Positions 14,615 through 14,841 of a DNA stretch of 14,841 nucleotides are shown in pieces; position 1 is the first letter of the stretch, and every line of letters begins with the position of its first letter. The DNA is from a bacterium (GTDB lineage Bacteria; Desulfobacterota; Anaeroferrophillalia; Anaeroferrophillales; Tharpellaceae): positions 1 to 14,841 of the forward strand of contig JAOZKP010000039.1 in assembly GCA_029935295.1 (NCBI GenBank). Reading direction: 5' to 3'. Under the pieces are notes generated by a model. That model did no database searches, was not told the DNA's origin, and saw nothing but the letters and a program-made list of their open reading frames with translations. The translations under genes were made by a program, and so were the position numbers.

Positions 14615-14627
14615 AGCTTGTCAAGCT
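14615..14627 (-). promoter_or_regulatory. Consensus -35 box of tetR inside a 13-base palindrome
   Basis: AGCTTG-T-CAAGCT is a perfect inverted repeat whose minus strand contains TTGACA (14619-14624). Seventeen bases downstream the sequence TAGTGG is a poor -10, and this -10 zone falls inside the 14583-14607 repeat, as expected if the regulator blocks its own promoter. Confidence 0.4.
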
Positions 14628-14841
14628 TTTTTATTAAACGATCACTAATTTAATTCACGCTAAAAAACTACAACCAAGATTAAATGACTACGGTTTTTCA
14701 TTTACGACGAAAAAATTTGCTGGTCAGCTTGAATAGTTTTCCTGCTTGTTCTATTCCAAATTGAGATATTATGGAAAAAAAGTCTTAAAAGAAAAACTAT
14801 TGACTTTTTCAGCCATTTTATTTATGTGGGCACTGGTTGTT
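14628..14841. other. Non-coding right edge upstream of tetR
   Basis: AT-rich sequence with no convincing gene. It contains a weak 7-base inverted repeat TAAATGA/TCATTTA (14681-14704) and, facing right, TTGACT (14800-14805) with a 17-base spacer to TATGTG (14823-14828), a possible promoter for a divergent gene outside the window. Confidence 0.3.

Noticed and set aside
14771..14841. Plus-strand ATGs near the right edge (14771 and 14824)
   Set aside because: The first closes after five codons; the second has no ribosome site and only six codons before the window ends.
1..14841. CRISPR arrays, tRNA or rRNA genes, riboswitches
   Set aside because: No regularly spaced direct repeats, cloverleaf sequences or known aptamer cores were seen in the gaps.

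Overview
The window looks like a Gram-negative chromosome segment of moderate to low GC content. It encodes an outer-membrane beta-barrel with a signal peptide and a C-terminal Phe, periplasmic proteins and an RND pump. The gene mix (DUF1302/DUF1329/RND set, acyl-CoA ligase, GltS-like and TSUP carriers) is compatible with Desulfobacterota or another proteobacterium, but no marker gene fixes the taxon. No tRNA, rRNA or CRISPR array is visible.

Layout: all ten complete genes lie on the minus strand, so transcription runs from high to low coordinates. The order is a TetR-family regulator (13944-14549), a 394-base gap holding the main promoter candidates (with 328 bases of it free of any gene), then DUF1302 outer-membrane barrel (11972-13615), DUF1329 periplasmic protein (10589-11956), Ycf48/BNR beta-propeller (9359-10477), RND/MMPL exporter-like protein (7036-9357), amidohydrolase-fold protein (6033-6983), secreted CocE/NonD-type serine hydrolase (4106-6007), AMP-forming acyl-CoA ligase (2513-4081), GltS-fold symporter (979-2400) and TSUP carrier (123-908). 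Gaps between the structural genes are 1 to about 112 bases, consistent with one long transcription unit with internal hairpins at 10519-10542, 7018-7036 and 2480-2501. At the far left edge, bases 1-41 (minus) encode the first 13 residues of an IS200/IS605-type TnpA transposase, with a subterminal hairpin at 92-110. An insertion sequence therefore abuts the end of the cluster.

How it may work together (inference): the barrel, the LolA/LolB-like DUF1329 protein, the propeller and the RND protein form an envelope pathway for a hydrophobic molecule. The signal-peptide-bearing CocE-type hydrolase would cleave an ester or amide in the periplasm. One of the two carriers would import the released carboxylate, and the ligase would activate it with CoA. 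The substrate is unknown.

Most notable points: the amidohydrolase-fold protein has lost every recognisable metal-ligand position of its family; a G8 tract sits directly before a TATAAT box upstream of the outer-membrane protein gene, within an imperfect tandem repeat; and a perfect 8+8 inverted repeat lies just upstream of the tetR gene, a likely autoregulatory operator. Three starts were moved from the longest open frame: tetR (GTG to ATG at 14549), the propeller gene (TTG to ATG at 10477) and the CocE-like gene (TTG to ATG at 6007).
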